A stretch of DNA of 64,000 nucleotides from Streptomyces noursei (GTDB lineage Bacteria > Actinomycetota > Actinomycetes > Streptomycetales > Streptomycetaceae): positions 7,192,001 to 7,256,000 of the forward strand of contig NZ_CP070326.1 of NCBI RefSeq assembly GCF_016917755.1, given 5' to 3'. Below the pieces are notes generated by a model, which made no database searches, was not told the origin of the DNA, and saw only the letters and a program-made list of their open reading frames with translations. Of this stretch, positions 26,090 through 35,083 are shown piece after piece. Position numbers and translations under genes: made by a program. Position 1 is the stretch's first letter; each line of letters opens with the position of its first letter.

Positions 26090-26143
26090 GATGAAGGTGG
26101 CATGAAGGCATCCGAGCGGGTGGATCTTCATGCCAGCTTCATC
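26090..26143. promoter_or_regulatory. Phased response-regulator operator
   Basis: ATGAAG occurs at 26091 and 26102, and CTTCAT at 26126 and 26137, each pair 11 bp apart as in OmpR/PhoB tandem sites. The two 18-bp arms (26090-26107, 26126-26143) are reverse complements at 17 of 18 positions. They lie between the regulator gene and the DUF1259 gene. Confidence 0.75.
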
Positions 26144-26208
26144 CGGGGCGGCTTCGCTGGCCACACAGGCACCTTCGACCTCGACAACGATCTCGACGAG
26201 GAGTGGTC

Positions 26209-27213
26209 ATGTCACCCCGTTCGCTCACCAAGCCGGCCGCAGGGACCACGGCCGCGCTCCTCCTGGTGACGGGCGCCGGCCTGCTGGCAGGCTGCGCCAC
26301 CCAGACGAGAAGCGACTCCGCCGGCGGTACGAGCGTGGTCGCGGCGCAGGCCGCCTCCCAGAGCGACCACCTTCAGCAGCCCGTGCAGACCAAGGAGGCG
26401 GACTGGAAGCCGGTCGCCGACGCCCTCGGCCGTACCGGAACGCTGATGAAGGGCACCGTCTACCGCGTCCCACTGCCCCGCAAGGACCTCAAGGTCACCA
26501 CCGAGGGCGTCACCATCAAGCCGGGCCTGTCGCTCGGCGGCTACGCCGCCTTCGCCAAGTACAAGCACACGACCATGCTCATGGGCGACCTGGTCGTCAC
26601 CGAGGACGAACTGCCCAAGGTCACCGACGCGCTGCAGGCCGCCGGCATCGAGCAGACCGCCCTGCACAAACACCTGCTCCAGCAGTCCCCGGCGATCTGG
26701 TGGACGCACATCCACGCCATGGGCGACCCGGTGGCCCTCGCCAAGGGGCTGAAGTCCGTGCTGGACGCGACTGGCATCCCGCCCGCCTCGCCACCCCCGG
26801 CCACCCAGCCATCGATCGCACTGGACACCGCCGGCATCGACAAGGCACTCGGCCGCAAGGGCACCGCCGACGGCGGCATCTACAAGTTCACCATCGCCCG
26901 CAAGAACACCATCAACGACGGGGAGCACGTGCTCCCGCCCGCCCTCGGCCTGACCACCGGCATCAACTTCCAGCCCCTTGGCGGCAACAAGGCCGCCATC
27001 AACGGCGACTTCGTCATGACCGCCCCCGAGGTGCAGAAGGTCATCCAGGCGCTCCGCAAGGGCAACATCGACATCGTCGAGCTCCACAACCACTCCCTGG
27101 ACGAGCAACCCCGCCTGTTCTACATGCACTTCTGGGCCACCGCCGACGGAGTCACCCTGGCCAAGGCCCTGCGCCCGGCCCTGGACACAACCTCGCCGGC
27201 GCCCGCTTCGTGA
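26209..27213 (+). CDS. DUF1259 (LppY/LpqO family) lipoprotein
   Basis: Exported lipoprotein of 334 aa. A signal peptide ends in the lipobox LLAGC near residue 25. Two DUF1259 repeats follow: about residues 65-190 (WKPVADALGRTGTL...THIHAMGD) and 205-330 (DKALGRKGTADGGIYKF...VELHNHSLDEQPRLFYMHFWATAD). ATG 26209 follows GAGGAG with 5-bp spacing. Divergent from the two-component system over a shared operator, so it is the likely target. Its biochemical role is unknown. Confidence 0.88.
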   Translation: MSPRSLTKPAAGTTAALLLVTGAGLLAGCATQTRSDSAGGTSVVAAQAASQSDHLQQPVQTKEADWKPVADALGRTGTLMKGTVYRVPLPRKDLKVTTEGVTIKPGLSLGGYAAFAKYKHTTMLMGDLVVTEDELPKVTDALQAAGIEQTALHKHLLQQSPAIWWTHIHAMGDPVALAKGLKSVLDATGIPPASPPPATQPSIALDTAGIDKALGRKGTADGGIYKFTIARKNTINDGEHVLPPALGLTTGINFQPLGGNKAAINGDFVMTAPEVQKVIQALRKGNIDIVELHNHSLDEQPRLFYMHFWATADGVTLAKALRPALDTTSPAPAS

Positions 27214-27232
27214 CCGGCTGAGACCGGATCGG

Positions 27233-27683
27233 TTGCGGTGTGGCGCCGTCGGCCTCGCCACCGTGTTCACCGTCGCCGCACTGAACGACCCGGCCGTCCC
27301 GCCGCCGCTCGCCACCCACGGGCAGCGGCGGGCCGCCCGCGCCTCTTCACCGCCACCCTCGGGAAAGCCCGCACAGATCCGTCGCCTCAGCCCCTGCGCT
27401 CTGCCGGCTCTGACCGTGGGCCTGGTCCTCGCTGTCGTCGCCGTCGTGGCCGCGTACTGCTCACCCGCGGCGGCCAGCCGTCCAAAGTGGCGCTGCCGCT
27501 CCGCGCGGTGAACGAGATCACCCTGCCCGGCGACAGCTCCCGCTTCGACTACGCGAGCCTCGATTCCGACCGCGGGCTGCTGTTCATCGCCCACCTCGGC
27601 GCGAGCCAGGTCGTCGAGGTGGACGTGTACGCGGGCCACGTCGTACGGACCATTGACGGCCCGCCCGGCGTCCACGGCGTGGG
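27233..27683 (+). pseudogene. Broken beta-propeller (YncE/YVTN-like) secreted protein
   Basis: One frame encodes a hydrophobic export segment (LTVGLVLAVVAVVAAYCSPAAA), then the neighbouring frame carries LPGDSSRFDYASLDSDRGLLFIAHLGASQVVEVDVYAG, a YncE-type first blade. So a frameshift lies near 27480, and the gene stops at GVHGV where the unrelated serine-hydrolase gene begins. Truncated and inactive. Confidence 0.6.
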
Positions 27684-28757
27684 TCAGCGAGTTTCGGCGG
27701 GGAGGAATTCTGCTTCGAGTACCTTGAAGAAGGCGGCGATCGGGTTGTCCCAGTCGCCGTTCACGTTGCAGACGACCAGGCGCTTGCCGTCGCGGGTGCC
27801 CATCACGTAGGTCCAGGAGCCGTTGAGTGCGCCACCGCCGCCGAAGACGGTGACGCCGTTGGGCAAGGTCTGCTCGAAGGTGCCCATGCCGTACCTGGTG
27901 TCGGGGATCCAGCCCGCGCCTTCGGTCGAGACGGTGGCCCACATCTCGGCCTGCAGGGCGGGCGAGAAGAGTTCGCCGCCGAGCAGGGCTCCGAAGAAGC
28001 GGCCGAGGTCGCCGGTGGTGGAGACGATGCCGCCGGCGGCCCAGCCCAGCGACGAGTCCCATTCGGTCACGTCGTAGACCTTGGCGTCGGGGTCACCGGC
28101 CGGCAGTTTCGTGTACAGCCGGGGGTGTGGCCCGCTGATGGTGGTCTGGGTGCCAGGAAGGTAGGTCCCCGTCAGGCCGAGCGGGTGGAGGATCAGCCGG
28201 GAGAGTTCCTCGGCGAAGCTGCAGCCGCTGGCCCGCTCGATGATCAGGCCGAGGAGCATGTAGTTGGCGTTGGAGTAGCGGAAGGCGGTGCCCGGCGCGA
28301 AGTAGGGCGGGTACTTCATGGCGATCTGTATCAGCTGCTCGGGGGTCCACTTGTCGAAGCGGTGGGTGAGGTACGCGGTGGTGACGTAGCGGTCCATCAT
28401 GTCCGGGTCGTCGAAGGCGTAGTTGACGATGCCGCTGGTCTGCTGCAGCAGGTGCCTGACGGTGATGACGCTGCCGTCGTTGCCGTTTCCCTGGACCAGA
28501 CCGGGCAGCCACTGTTCCACGGTGTCGTCCAGACGCAGCCGGTGTTCGTCCACGAGCTTGAAGACCACGGTGGCGGTGAACGCCTTGGTGAGGCTGCCGA
28601 TGGGGAACTGCTCGCCCTCGGTGCGTGCGCGCCCGGTCTCGATGTCGGCCACCCCGGCCGTGCCGAACCAGCTTCGGTCGCCGTCGCGGACCTCGGCAAC
28701 GATGCCGGGCAGCCCCTCGGCGACGACCTGCTCAAGAGCGTCCTGGATCTTGTGCAT
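27684..28757 (-). CDS. Serine hydrolase, beta-lactamase class C / DD-peptidase type
   Basis: Protein of 357 aa. Nucleophile motif SLTK near residue 54, second motif YSNANY near residue 165, C-terminal GGGGALNG in place of the KTG/HxG loop. No signal peptide is seen, so it probably acts in the cytoplasm or is an esterase-like member. ATG 28757. Divergent from the HTH gene at 29023. Its 3' end abuts a broken propeller gene, a sign of insertion or deletion. Confidence 0.85.
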   Translation of the reverse strand: MHKIQDALEQVVAEGLPGIVAEVRDGDRSWFGTAGVADIETGRARTEGEQFPIGSLTKAFTATVVFKLVDEHRLRLDDTVEQWLPGLVQGNGNDGSVITVRHLLQQTSGIVNYAFDDPDMMDRYVTTAYLTHRFDKWTPEQLIQIAMKYPPYFAPGTAFRYSNANYMLLGLIIERASGCSFAEELSRLILHPLGLTGTYLPGTQTTISGPHPRLYTKLPAGDPDAKVYDVTEWDSSLGWAAGGIVSTTGDLGRFFGALLGGELFSPALQAEMWATVSTEGAGWIPDTRYGMGTFEQTLPNGVTVFGGGGALNGSWTYVMGTRDGKRLVVCNVNGDWDNPIAAFFKVLEAEFLPAETR

Positions 28758-28904
28758 GACGTAGTTCCTCTCGGGTTCGCGAGGCGGTGTCAGCCGCGCC
28801 GCAATCGGTGTTCGGTACGCACTGAAAGCTATGTTGCGTTCGATATTTAATCAACAACCGCATCGACGATGTTTCGCATTTATGCAGGTAGAAAGCCTGA
28901 AATC

Positions 28905-28957
28905 GTTGCAATGACCTTGGCGTTGAATGCACTGCGGTTCCTCGCCTGTTGCAATGA
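28905..28957. promoter_or_regulatory. Direct repeats in divergent promoter region
   Basis: GTTGCAATGA occurs at 28905-28914 and 28948-28957 within an unusually AT-rich divergent gap (28758-29022). Candidate sites for the HTH protein at 29023. Confidence 0.35.
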
Positions 28958-29022
28958 GATGGATGTGAACGCACACTGATCGACGGACGGGACCTAGAGA
29001 GACCGAGACGGGGAGAACGTCG

Positions 29023-29817
29023 ATGCCAGGAGGCAGGCTCAGCCACCAGGAACGCCGGAGCATCGCGGAGGGACTGGCCGAAGGGCTCGCCTACGCCGAG
29101 ATCGCCAGGGGCCTGGACCGGCCGACCTCGACCATCACCAGGGAGGTCACCCGCAACGGCGGACCCACCGGCTACCGGGCGGACCGGGCGCACCGGGCCA
29201 CCGAGCGGCGCGCCCGCCGCCGCACACCCGCCCCGACACCGGCGCCGCCGCCCGAGACCGACGCCCACGGACGCGACCGGGAGGTGGTGCGCGACTTCGA
29301 GGAACAGTTCACCGCACTGCTCGTCCAGACGGGACTGCCGAGGATGGCAGCAAGACTGCTCGGCTGCCTGTACGCCGCTGACACCGGCAGCCGCACCGCG
29401 GCAGAACTGGTGCAGCGCCTCCGGGTCAGCCCCGCATCGATCTCCCTGGCCGTGCACTACCTGGAAGAGCAGGAACTCATCCGGCGCGAACGCGACCCCG
29501 GAAAGCGCCACGAACGCTACGTCATCGACGACGACGTCTGGTTCCGGGCCATGCTCGCCAGCGCCAACACCAACGCACTGCTCGCCGAGGCCGCCCACCA
29601 AGGCGCCCGGACACTCGGCGCCACCACGCCCGCCGGCATCCGACTCGCCGACATGGGACGGTTCCTCACCCATGTCGGCCAAGACCTGGTCACATCGGCC
29701 GAGCACTGGCGAGAGGTCTTCTCGGCCGGGGCGGGCTCTGGAACCGCAGACCGCCCCCAGCGGGCGCAGGACCGGCACCCGGCGAACAAAGCCAATGGAG
29801 GCAACGACCTGGACTAG
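29023..29817 (+). CDS. HTH regulator: IS30-like HTH plus GbsR/MarR winged helix
   Basis: Protein of 264 aa. Residues about 5-50 (LSHQERRSIAEGLAEGLAYAEIARGL...STITREV) form an HTH_38-like domain like that of IS30 transposases. After a proline linker, residues 90-230 form a MarR/GbsR winged helix (TAAELVQRLRVSPASISLAVHYLEEQELIRRERDPGKRHERY). Divergent from the serine hydrolase, which it may repress. Function as regulator is inferred from domains. Confidence 0.82.
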   Translation: MPGGRLSHQERRSIAEGLAEGLAYAEIARGLDRPTSTITREVTRNGGPTGYRADRAHRATERRARRRTPAPTPAPPPETDAHGRDREVVRDFEEQFTALLVQTGLPRMAARLLGCLYAADTGSRTAAELVQRLRVSPASISLAVHYLEEQELIRRERDPGKRHERYVIDDDVWFRAMLASANTNALLAEAAHQGARTLGATTPAGIRLADMGRFLTHVGQDLVTSAEHWREVFSAGAGSGTADRPQRAQDRHPANKANGGNDLD

Positions 29818-29819
29818 GC

Positions 29820-30745
29820 CGTGTATCGAAAGTGGATCACGAAGCATGAATGATCACGGTTCATGGGGCGGGGAGATCTCACGGACGAACAGTGGGTGGT
29901 GTTGGAGCCGTTGCTGCCGAAGGGGACGAAGGCGGGGCGACCACCCGTCTGGTCCCGGCGGCAGTTGATCGACGGCATACGGTTCCGAGTCCGAACGGGT
30001 GTGACGTGGCGGGACGTGCCCGTCGAGTACGGGCCGTGGGGCCGGGTCTACGACCTGTTCCGCCGATGGCAGCGGAACGGCACCTGGCACAGGGTCTTCA
30101 GCCGGCTCCAGTCGCCGGCGGATGAGAAGGGTGCGACCACGTGGGACCTGGGCGTCGATTCCACGGTGTGTCGCGCTCATCAGCATGCGGCTGGGGCCCG
30201 GAAGCAGGGTGACCTGCAGAAGGAACCGCCGGGCGGTGTCTTCACCGAACCCCTTGATCATGAACTGGGGCGCTCCCGCGGTGGGTTCACCACCCAGCTG
30301 CACCTGGCCGTCGAGGAGGGCGAGAAGCCCATGTCGATCGTGGTGACAGCAGGGCAGCGGGGGACTCGCCGCAGTTCGAACCCGTGCTGGAGAGGTCCGC
30401 GCGCCCCGCATCGGGACGGGCCGGCCGCGCGTCCGTCCCGATCGGGTGCGTGCTGACAAGGCGTACGCCTCCCGCAAGAACCGCGCTTACCTGCATCGCC
30501 GGGGGATCCGCTGCACCATCCCGGACAAAGCCGATCAGGCGCGCAACCGCCAGAAGCTCGGCTCCCGCGGTGGCCGGCCGCCACATTTCGACCCGGTCGA
30601 CTACCGGGAACGCCACGCGGTCGAGTGCGGGATCAACCGCCTCAAGAGGCCCCCCGCCGTCGCCACGCGCTACGACAAACTCGCGGTCCGCTACGACGCG
30701 ACCGTCCTCGTCGCGGCCATCAACGAGTGGCGGTATCCATTGCCC
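29820..30745 (+). mobile_element. Degenerate IS5-type insertion sequence
   Basis: The remnant includes the transposase pseudogene and a short leader (ATCGAAAGTGGATCACGAAGC). The right end is lost: after INEWRYPLPI the sequence passes directly into the cupin gene. No matching inverted ends were found. Confidence 0.6.
29863..30745 (+). pseudogene. IS5 family transposase, frameshifted twice
   Basis: Starts MGRGDLTDEQWVVLEPLLP with DGIRFRVRTGVTWRDVP and the first catalytic region DLGVDSTVCRAHQHAAG. The frame shifts once at the GGGGG near 30358-30362 (QRG to DSPQFEPVLE) and again near 30395 (to RADKAYASRKNRAYL, RERHAVECGINRLKR and KLAVRYDATVLVAAINEW). Each shift is -1. The expected stop after INEWL is missing. 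Not able to make an active enzyme without recoding. Confidence 0.8.
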
Positions 30746-30752
30746 ATTCGTG

Positions 30753-31142
30753 TCAAGTCCGCAGTTGCGCCTGGTCCTTCTCAGTCACTGCATAGCCGGG
30801 CACGGACGGCCAGCGAACAGTCAGTACCACCGACTCTTCCTCCGCGAGCCATGAGTGATCGACTCCGCGCCCCCACACAACGTAATCACCCTGCTCCTTC
30901 AGAAGGACGCTGCGGCCGGGTAGTTCGACGCGGAAGCGGCCGCTGATGAGAATCAGGAGAGCCGTGCGTTCCTCGCCCCTCACCCACTGCGATCGCGCAT
31001 CGGCACGGGGGTGGACGCCCCATTTGATCTCCAGGGCCTCGCTGTGGCGCGGGTCGTCAACGTCCTTGAAGTGCCCGAGGAGCCACCCTCGGTCCAGTGC
31101 CGCGTCCTTGCCCGCGTTGCCCACATACACGCTGTCATTCAC
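30753..31142 (-). CDS. Cupin-fold small protein
   Basis: Protein of 129 aa with a single beta-barrel pattern: EIKWGVHPRADARSQWVRGEERTALLILISGRFRVELPG, then YVVWGRGVDHSWLAEEESVVLTVRWPS. The metal-ligand motif is partial, so it may bind a ligand without catalysis. Members of this group are often mislabelled signal peptidase I. No operon partner; the degenerate IS5 copy lies downstream. Confidence 0.75.
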   Translation of the reverse strand: MNDSVYVGNAGKDAALDRGWLLGHFKDVDDPRHSEALEIKWGVHPRADARSQWVRGEERTALLILISGRFRVELPGRSVLLKEQGDYVVWGRGVDHSWLAEEESVVLTVRWPSVPGYAVTEKDQAQLRT

Positions 31143-31507
31143 GTGGCCGAACGCTAGCAGCCGCTCTTGTACTCGCAGTCAGCGCTTTCGATGCACGGAC
31201 TGGCCGCGGCCGGTCGCCAGAGCCCGTGGAGCGCGGCTCGTAGCCCACCGCGGGTCCAAAGCCCCAGAGAATTCCCAGAGATGCCGCCGCACCTCGTCTG
31301 ACCCGCTAAGTGGTCGGCTCTGCAAATCCTTCGGGGGTTGACTCCGGAACCTGTGTCGTGCGTGATGCCGGGGCAGGTGTTGCCGTGGGAACGGGAGTTG
31401 TGACGGATCTTGTGAGCCACCGCCGCATTTCAGAGGGACACCAGCGCTGTTCTGCCAGCGGCGAAACCCGGCCCGATCGGACTCGACGATCACTACGGTC
31501 CAGTCTC
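31143..31507. other. Gene-free spacer with an IS630 end
   Basis: No coding frame is convincing here. It holds the upstream region of the cupin gene and an inverted IS630-type end at 31281-31341, then the leader of the hydrolase gene. Confidence 0.5.
31281..31341 (-). repeat. Left inverted end matching the IS630 element
   Basis: This 61-bp stretch starts ATGCCGCCGCACCTCG and ends CCTTCGGGGGTTGA. It is the reverse complement, apart from an 8-base gap and few mismatches, of 33377-33445 just after the IS630 transposase gene. A solo end of a second, inverted copy is the simplest reading. Confidence 0.7.
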
Positions 31508-32233
31508 ATGACGACGATCACCACGCGCACGGTCCAGTACCCGGCCGACGGTCTGACGATGATCGGGCACCTCGCGCTGCCGGCCGGTGTCGACCGCCGG
31601 CCCGCGGTGCTGCTCGGACCAGAGGGCACGGGGCTCAGCGACGTCGAGCGCCGACGGGCCGATGCTCTCGCCGAGCTGGGATACGTGGCGCTGGCCTTCG
31701 ACCTCCACGGCGGACGCTATTTGGAAGACCCCGAGGAGATGATGGCTCGTTGCATGCCGCTGCTCGCCGACCCCGACCGGATGCGGGGCATCGGCCACGC
31801 GGCGCTCGACGTGTTGCGCACCGAACCGCGGACCGACCCCGATCGGATAGCCGCCGTCGGCTACGGCACCGGGGGCGCCGTCGGGCTGGAACTCGGGCGC
31901 GACGGCGTCAGCCTGCGCGCGATCGCGACAGTCAACGGGCTGATCACGGGCCGACCGGGCGAGGCGGCGCGCATTCGCTGCCCGGTATGGGCCGGGGTCG
32001 GGTCGGAAGACCCGATCATGCCCCCCGCGCAGCGGGAGGCGTTCACCGCCGAGATGCAGGCCGCGGGCGTCGACTGGCGCCTCGCGGTCTACGGCGGCGC
32101 CCTTCACGCCTTTCACCACCCGTCGGTCGACCACACCGTGCGCCCCGGCGTCGGCTACCACCCACGGCACGCACAGCGAGCCTGGCGCGACGTCGTCGAC
32201 CTGCTCGCCGAATGTCTGCCCGTGACGGAGTGA
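31508..32233 (+). CDS. Dienelactone hydrolase family protein with altered nucleophile
   Basis: Alpha/beta hydrolase of 241 aa. The elbow reads VGYGTGG, where active dienelactone hydrolases have GYCxGG, so the Cys is Gly. The Asp (SEDPIMPP) and His (GALHAFHHP) positions are kept. ATG 31508 starts the homologous part (MTTITTRTVQYPADG). The gene is caught between an inverted IS630 end and the IS630 transposase, like cargo. Confidence 0.82.
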   Translation: MTTITTRTVQYPADGLTMIGHLALPAGVDRRPAVLLGPEGTGLSDVERRRADALAELGYVALAFDLHGGRYLEDPEEMMARCMPLLADPDRMRGIGHAALDVLRTEPRTDPDRIAAVGYGTGGAVGLELGRDGVSLRAIATVNGLITGRPGEAARIRCPVWAGVGSEDPIMPPAQREAFTAEMQAAGVDWRLAVYGGALHAFHHPSVDHTVRPGVGYHPRHAQRAWRDVVDLLAECLPVTE

Positions 32234-32387
32234 TCTGGTCAGTCCAAGCTCGGACGCCCGGTGACCGCCGCGATGCCTGGGCTCCACTGCCAACGCGGGC
32301 GGGGAAGGCTGCGGCTTGCCAGTGATCCACTTCGGCCGATCGGCTCGCCCGCCATGCCCCTCCGCACTGCCTGCCCGATAGCCCCGA

Positions 32388-33376
32388 GTGCCGCCGAACG
32401 CGCGACCGAAGGCGATGGCCTACGGCCACAAGACCGAGCACCGGCTGCGGGTGCGTGCACAGGTGGTGCTGCACGCCGCGCGCGGACGCTCCAACGTGCG
32501 TATCGCCCAGGAGACGGGGTTGCACCTGGACACCGTGCGCCGCTGGCGTGGCCGGTTCGCCGAACAGGGCTTGCCGGGGCTCAAAGACCGTCAACGCTGC
32601 GGCCGCCCACCGGTGTTCACGTCGCTGCAGGTTGCCGAGGCCAAGGCACTGGCCTGCCGGCTGCCCGCCGAGAGCGGAGTGCCGCTGTCGCGCTGGTCAT
32701 GCCCGGAACTGGCCTATGAGGCCACCCAGCGGGGCATCGCCGCGTTCGTGTCGACGTCCACCGTGCGCCGCTGGCTGGCCGACGACGCGCTCAAGCCCTG
32801 GCAGCAGCCCGCTGCCGCTGCCACCCCACCCTCGCCCCGGGCCAGGCCCGCACCATGCGCGACAACCACACCTACGGACGCGGCGGCGCCCTGGCCTACC
32901 TCGCGGCCTACGACGTCCACCAGTCCAAGGTGTCCGGCCGCACCGAGCCGCGCACCGGCATCGACCCATTCATGAACCTGGTCACCCAGGTCATGAGTCA
33001 GGAACCCTACAAGAGCGCCAAGCGAGTGTTCTGGATCGTCGACAACGGCTCCTCCCACCGCGGGCAGAAGGCCGCCGACCGCCTCACGGCGGCGTTCCCG
33101 AACGCGGTGATGATCCACACCCCCGTGCACGCCTCCTGGCTGAACCAGGTGGAGATCTACTTCTCCGTCGTCCAGCGCAAGGTGGTCACGCCCAACGATT
33201 TCACCGACCTTGCCCAAGTCGAGGACCACCTCCGAGCTTTCGAAGACCGCTACAACGCCACAGCACAGCCGTTCCAGTGGAAGTTCACCACCTCCGACCT
33301 GGACGATCTGCTGGCCAGACTCGACCGGCACACCGCCGATCACCGAGAAGAATCCTCCGTCTCGCTGGCGGCGTGA
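32388..33376 (+). pseudogene. IS630 family transposase with internal deletion
   Basis: The N-terminus (HKTEHRLRVRAQVVLHAARGRSN, LHLDTVRRWRGRFAEQGLPGL) is an IS630 HTH. After LADDALKPWQ the frame breaks, and RCRCHPTLAPGQARTMR continues in another frame with YDVHQSKVSGR, VDNGSSHRGQKA (second Asp) and WLNQVEIYFSVVQRKV (Glu). About 45 residues that should hold the first catalytic Asp are gone. Inactive. Confidence 0.85.
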
Positions 33377-33445
33377 TCAACCCCCGAAGGACTTACGAAC
33401 TCGACCACTACAGTAAGTAGCAGGTCAGACGAGGTGCGGCGGCAT
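33377..33445 (+). repeat. Right IS630 end
   Basis: This 69-bp segment directly after the transposase stop has its inverted partner at 31281-31341. Together they bracket the hydrolase gene and the transposase remnant (about 2.2 kb). It abuts repeat copy B after only 7 bp. Confidence 0.7.
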
Positions 33446-33452
33446 CCGCACA

Positions 33453-33600
33453 TCAGATGTCCCGGAAGAGACCAGGCGGCCCGGTGACCTGGCACGACGG
33501 ACTCTCGTGCAGTGGTGACCTGCGTGAATGCCCTTTCGGTTGTTTCACGTTCATGCGCGCTGACGCAGCCGGAAGTCCCAGAAAAGTCCCAGGGGACTCC
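33453..33600. repeat. 148-bp dispersed repeat, copy B
   Basis: Gap-free partner of 20693-20840, same orientation. The two copies bracket the scrambled 20.8-33.5 kb zone. Confidence 0.8.
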
Positions 33601-33664
33601 CAAGTGGCCGGCTCCGCCAAGGGCCACCGCCGCGGTTCGACGGCCGCTTCCGCTGCGGTCGGAA

Positions 33665-35083
33665 TCAGCCGTCGAGGAGGGTCTTCAGGGCGTCCAGGGG
33701 CAGGCGGGCGCTCGGGTCCGCTGTCCCCGTGTCGAAGCTGACGCCCTCGGCCGCCAGGAGATCGGCGGGGGAGTCCGTGCGGGTAGGGTCGGTCCACTTG
33801 AATCCGGCGCTGACTTGTCCCCGAGCGTTCAGAACCCGCCATGCGTTGGGGCACTGGCCGCAGGTGGACAAGTGAGTGCCGATCGGGACAGCGTGGCTCC
33901 CGACCGCGGTCGCCACGTCCCCGTAGGTTGTCCACCGCCCGGAGGGCAGGGCGGCCAGCAGCCGGTGGAGAGTTGTCCAGTCCTTGCCGGAGCCGCTGAG
34001 TTGCTTGGCCAGGCGTACCAGACTGAGGCCCGCCAGCGCCGCCCAGTCGTCGGGATCAACCGTGTCCGGGACATGGCTCGTGTCGACATCCCACCAGGTC
34101 GTGCCCTGTATCCCCTCGGCTTTGCGGCCGGTCACGCTGGTGAAGATGTGGTTGGCCAGCCCGGTTGGTGAGTACGGCCTGCCGTCGGCCTCCCAGGTCA
34201 GCTGGTTGGCGGTGCCGTTGTTCCACGTGGCGGCCCCGCGACTGCTGTCCTCGCCCACCCACGCATGGATGGCCTCGCGGATGGATTCCGTCACGCCGTG
34301 TCTCAGCACCAGCCGCATCCGGGTCCCGTCCGGCAACAGGCCGGCCTCGACGAGGACGTGCACTGCCTTGCGGGCACGCGAACGCTCTTCCAGCTTCTGC
34401 GCTGCTGCCTTGGTCTCGATCCGGGCCGGTGCGAGGGTGAACTCCTCGACTTCCGGGGTGGGGTAGAGCTTGGTGAAGCCGGCGACGAGTTGGTCCTGGA
34501 CCTTCCAGAGACCCACCTGGACGAGGTCGATGTCGAGATTCATCTCCGACAGCCAGACCACGGTGTGGGTGACCTGTTTGGGGAAGTCGGCGGCGATGAT
34601 CACCTGCCTGGGACGTTGGAGCAGCTCCTGGCTCCAGTCCCCGTCCACATGCTCCAGCAGACGCTGTCGGCATGCTTCCAGTTCGAGGCTCTCCCCCCTG
34701 CCCTTCAGGAAGTCACGGTGTGCCTGGGCCAACGTGTCGAGGTCGAACCGTGACACCAGAGCGGCGTAGGTGATCGCCTGCAGGTGTACGTCGCGGTCCG
34801 CCGTTCCCCGCTTCAGCTCGACCACCACGAGACGCCCCGTGGCATCCAGACCCAGGATGTCCAGCCGGTCCCGCGCGGGCACGCCGTCCATGTCTGCCCA
34901 CCGATCGAACTCGGAGGTGATCACGAGCACCTCCTCGCCGAGCACCGCCGGATGCTCGATCACCCACTCCTGAAGGTGCTGCCGTTCGAAAAGCCCTTCC
35001 GCGGCGAGCGCGGTCGGGGGGACAGGAGTGGCCGAGCACCCGTCGACGGTGAAGAGATGATCCACGCTGTCCCCCTGCCCCAT
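33665..35083 (-). CDS. Nuclease-like, RAMA-like and alkyltransferase-like (ATL) fusion protein
   Basis: Protein of 472 aa with three parts. Residues about 20-150 look like a PD-(D/E)XK nuclease of NucS/DUF91 type: LQEWVIEHPAVLG, RDRLDILGLDATGRLVVVELKRG (D, then E-x-K) and QAITYAA. Residues about 235-350 resemble a RAMA domain (VLVEAGLLPDGTRMRL, YSPTGLANHIFTSVTG, TTWWDVD). Residues about 385-450 resemble the MGMT/ATL fold (LPSGRWTTYGDVATAVG, CGQCPNAWRVLNARGQVS), but the PCHR Cys motif is replaced, so no alkyl transfer is expected. Probably senses modified DNA and cuts it; an antiphage or repair role is inferred. Confidence 0.72.
   Translation of the reverse strand: MGQGDSVDHLFTVDGCSATPVPPTALAAEGLFERQHLQEWVIEHPAVLGEEVLVITSEFDRWADMDGVPARDRLDILGLDATGRLVVVELKRGTADRDVHLQAITYAALVSRFDLDTLAQAHRDFLKGRGESLELEACRQRLLEHVDGDWSQELLQRPRQVIIAADFPKQVTHTVVWLSEMNLDIDLVQVGLWKVQDQLVAGFTKLYPTPEVEEFTLAPARIETKAAAQKLEERSRARKAVHVLVEAGLLPDGTRMRLVLRHGVTESIREAIHAWVGEDSSRGAATWNNGTANQLTWEADGRPYSPTGLANHIFTSVTGRKAEGIQGTTWWDVDTSHVPDTVDPDDWAALAGLSLVRLAKQLSGSGKDWTTLHRLLAALPSGRWTTYGDVATAVGSHAVPIGTHLSTCGQCPNAWRVLNARGQVSAGFKWTDPTRTDSPADLLAAEGVSFDTGTADPSARLPLDALKTLLDG

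Noticed and set aside
25315..26103. Upstream extension of the sensor kinase frame
   Set aside because: It runs antiparallel in another frame through the response regulator; ATG 25314 with the ATGA overlap is the natural start.
31143..31200. Promoter-like CTGACT ... TAGCGT upstream of the cupin gene
   Set aside because: Spacing is 20 bp with a weak -35; too uncertain to list as a site.
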